This document shows positions 6,160 through 7,661 of a DNA stretch of 7,661 bases, piece by piece (positions within the stretch are counted from its first letter, which is position 1; every line of letters begins with the position of its first letter). The notes below the pieces were generated by a model. The model did no database searches, had not been told where the DNA came from, and saw only the letters and a program-made list of their open reading frames with translations. Origin of the DNA: Paracoccaceae bacterium. Lineage in GTDB: Bacteria > Pseudomonadota > Alphaproteobacteria > Rhodobacterales > Rhodobacteraceae. The position numbers and the translations under genes are program-made. The stretch spans positions 1 through 7,661 of the forward strand of contig JAASTF010000143.1 in the NCBI GenBank assembly GCA_021767525.1, given 5' to 3'.

Positions 6160-6941
6160 AACTCGCGCTCTACCAGGGCCCCTCGCCCGCCGGCGATCTG
6201 GGCGTGGCCTTTGCCGCGATCGACCGGACGCTTGGCACCGCCGCAGCCAGCGGCGCGCAGATGGCCCTGATGCCCGAACTGTTCCTGCCCGGCTACAACC
6301 AGACCGACCGGATGGCCGCCCTCGCGCAGCCCCGCGATGGCGACTGGCAAAGCCGGCTCTCGCAATTGTGCCGCGCGCATGGCTGCGGCCTGACCATCGG
6401 CTGGGCCGAACGCGCGGGCGATGTGGTCTACAACAGCGCCACCGCCTTTGACGGCCAAGGCAACGTGCTGGGCCATTATCGCAAGATCCAACTGTTCGGC
6501 CCGGCCGAGGCCGCGATTTTCACCCCCGGTGACGCCTACTGCACCTTCGACCTGAATGGTCGCAAAACCGCCCTGCTCATTTGCTACGACGTGGAATTCG
6601 CCCATCACGTCCACGCCCTGGCCGATCTGGGCGTCGATCTGATCCTGGTGCCCACCGCCAACCCGGCTGGCTTCGACGTGGTGGCCGATGCGATGGTGCC
6701 CGCCCGCGCCGCAGAACGCGCGCTGACCATCGCCTATGCCAATCTCTGCGACACCGAAAACGGCCTGACCTATGGTGGCAAATCCATCATCGCCGGCCCC
6801 GATGGCCAGGCACTGGCAACCGCAGGGCGCGGCCCGACGCTGCTGATCGCGGACCTCGCAGCCACCGCCGACCTGAACCCCGCCACCCTCTCGACCCAGT
6901 CGCGCGACCGGCGCGACCTTCAGGGCTTCCTCTCTCCATAA
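6156..6941 (+). CDS. Carbon-nitrogen hydrolase (nitrilase superfamily), DavA/R-amidase-like
   Basis: A 261-aa nitrilase-superfamily amidohydrolase with the full triad: Glu41 (MPELFLPGYN), Lys110 (YRKIQLFG) and Cys143 (LLICYDVEF). The LALYQG start, PGYN, the FTPGD stretch, LILVPTAN and the IAGPDG strand closely resemble Pseudomonas 5-aminopentanamidase (DavA) and R-selective amidases as I recall them, so hydrolysis of a small linear amide to acid and ammonia is the best prediction. The true substrate may differ, since no DavB-type lysine monooxygenase is present. Cytoplasmic, no signal peptide. The start overlaps the monooxygenase stop by 4 nt (ATGA) with GGAAGAGG just ahead, indicating translational coupling and suggesting the monooxygenase yields an amide or a precursor of one. 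The last codons (FLSP and TAA) lie inside the repeat at 6927-6955. Confidence 0.94.
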   Translation: MKLALYQGPSPAGDLGVAFAAIDRTLGTAAASGAQMALMPELFLPGYNQTDRMAALAQPRDGDWQSRLSQLCRAHGCGLTIGWAERAGDVVYNSATAFDGQGNVLGHYRKIQLFGPAEAAIFTPGDAYCTFDLNGRKTALLICYDVEFAHHVHALADLGVDLILVPTANPAGFDVVADAMVPARAAERALTIAYANLCDTENGLTYGGKSIIAGPDGQALATAGRGPTLLIADLAATADLNPATLSTQSRDRRDLQGFLSP

Positions 6942-6955
6942 ATATCCCGGGGAGT
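6927..6955. repeat. Intergenic repeat copy 2, overlapping the 3' end of the hydrolase gene
   Basis: Reads TTCCTCTCTCC, ATAAATATCC, CGGGGAGT, matching 3040-3069 apart from one A-to-T change and one fewer G. The TAA stop of the hydrolase (6939-6941) is created by the A-to-T difference. As in copy 1, a GC hairpin follows on the plus strand. The context differs: here the repeat ends a plus-strand gene, there it precedes a minus-strand gene. Confidence 0.7.
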
Positions 6956-6956
6956 T

Positions 6957-6975
6957 TGAGGGGCAGCGCCCCTCA
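6957..6975. terminator. GC hairpin between convergent genes, possible bidirectional terminator
   Basis: TGAGGGGC-AGC-GCCCCTCA is a perfect 8-bp stem with a 3-nt loop, 15 nt after the hydrolase stop and 57 bp beyond the M20 stop coming from the right. Position between converging genes suits a terminator, but neither strand has a T-run directly after the stem, so it may be a processing or stability hairpin belonging to the repeat. Confidence 0.45.
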
Positions 6976-7031
6976 TCCCGCATCGCGCCAGCGATGCGCC
7001 CCACGCGCGGGCGCCAGCCCCCTCCGCCGGA

Positions 7032-7661
7032 TCAGCTCAGCCGCATCAGCATCCCAGCAAGCAGCTTGCCGCGCTCGGCCAGGCTTGCCACCTCGATATG
7101 CTCGGTCAGCGTATGCAACCCGTTGCCGCGCACGCCCAGCCCGTCCAGCGTCGGTATCCCCATCGCGCCGGTGAAATTGCCATCCGACCCGCCGCCCGAG
7201 CTTTCGCAACTCATGTCGAACCCCAACTCCTTGGCGATGCCCCTGGCCATTTCATACATCGCCATCGTGCCGGGTTGATCGGGCTTCCAGACGGGGCGCG
7301 TCACACCGCGCGTGATGCGGAATTCCACGCCGTTTTCCTCACCCGCCAGCGCCATCATCCGCGCCACGCCATCGTCCAGGTCTTCTTGCTTTTTCGCCAT
7401 GCTCAGGGCCTGCCCCTCGCAAATGGACGAGACGCAATTCACCCACTGCCCACCATTGATGACACCCACGGAAAAGGTGCAATCCTCGCCGGTCATCGCC
7501 TCGATCTCCAGCAGCTTGCGGGCGAACATGGCAATCGCGCTGCGCCCTTCGGACAGGCGCGCGCCGGCATGGCTGGGCCGCCCTTCGGCCACCAGGTTGA
7601 ACCGCGCGATGGCATAGCGCCCGATCGTGGCGCCGCCATCGGCGCGCGCGGGTTCGGGCAC
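7032..7661 (-). CDS. M20 family metallopeptidase/amidohydrolase (glutamate carboxypeptidase-like), 5' part beyond right edge
   Basis: The C-terminal 210 codons of an M20 zinc-dependent amidohydrolase (family about 370-400 aa). The frame is open at the right edge. The segment begins at the conserved Glu of the metal site (VPEPARADGG, codon 7655-7653), so the apparent GTG at 7661 is internal. Next come the dimerisation domain (GRPSHAGARL, then GVINGGQWVNCV) and the return to the catalytic domain (SSGGGSDGN, then GLHTLTEHIEV with the metal-ligand His at 7115-7113). Family members cleave terminal peptide or N-acyl/N-carbamoyl amide bonds, often releasing glutamate; the substrate here is unknown. 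It converges with the carbon-nitrogen hydrolase across a 90-bp gap, so it is a separate transcript from the rest of the window. Membership in the same pathway is plausible but rests on proximity alone. Confidence 0.92.
   Translation of the reverse strand: MPEPARADGGATIGRYAIARFNLVAEGRPSHAGARLSEGRSAIAMFARKLLEIEAMTGEDCTFSVGVINGGQWVNCVSSICEGQALSMAKKQEDLDDGVARMMALAGEENGVEFRITRGVTRPVWKPDQPGTMAMYEMARGIAKELGFDMSCESSGGGSDGNFTGAMGIPTLDGLGVRGNGLHTLTEHIEVASLAERGKLLAGMLMRLS

Noticed and set aside
3040..6955. The two repeat copies as ends of a mobile element
   Set aside because: They are in the same orientation but flank ordinary catabolic genes on both strands, with no transposase, terminal inverted repeats or target duplications.
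7659..7661. GTG at the right edge as the M20 start
   Set aside because: The segment starts at the metal-binding Glu in the middle of the M20 fold, so the real start lies beyond the window.

Overview
The window is GC-rich throughout, with dense GC-ending codon use and short intergenic gaps. Its protein families (TMADH-type flavoprotein, stand-alone Rieske oxygenase, DUF1028, RidA, DavA-like amidohydrolase) and a repeat beginning 'ATATCCCGGGG' followed by a GC hairpin suggest an alphaproteobacterium, most likely a marine or soil Rhodobacteraceae member (roseobacter type). The taxon is inferred from style and gene content; there is no rRNA or marker gene here. No phage, insertion sequence, tRNA or CRISPR is visible.

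Layout. A minus-strand run starts at 4689 and proceeds leftward: Rieske oxygenase (4689-3544), RidA-family protein (3525-3109), DUF1028 protein (3035-2361), LysR-type regulator (2293-1352), and a trimethylamine-dehydrogenase-like iron-sulfur flavoprotein whose TTG start is at 1257 and which runs off the left edge. Diverging from the Rieske gene across a 204-bp regulatory region are a flavin monooxygenase (4894-6159) and, overlapping it by ATGA, a DavA-like carbon-nitrogen hydrolase (6156-6941). A convergent, 5'-truncated M20 metallopeptidase/amidohydrolase (7661-7032) closes the window on the right.

How the genes may work together. Two oxygenases, a redox flavoprotein, an amidase, a second hydrolase, a RidA protein and a dedicated LysR regulator look like a catabolic locus for a small nitrogenous organic compound. 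Rieske oxygenase plus TMADH-like flavoprotein is a known pairing for stepwise demethylation of betaines (for example proline betaine). The flavoprotein pocket (Gln60 and Asp354 at the positions of TMADH Tyr60 and Trp355) argues against trimethylamine itself. The substrate cannot be read from the sequence.

The strongest new signal is regulatory. A 43-bp block containing a TTAG-N7-CTAA dyad (a T-N11-A LysR box) lies upstream of the Rieske gene, and a related block lies upstream of the flavoprotein gene, partly inside the lysR stop codon. The two blocks align without gaps (29 of 43 identical by hand count), have the same orientation, and sit about 92 nt from their start codons. This suggests one LysR regulon controlling both ends of the minus-strand run.
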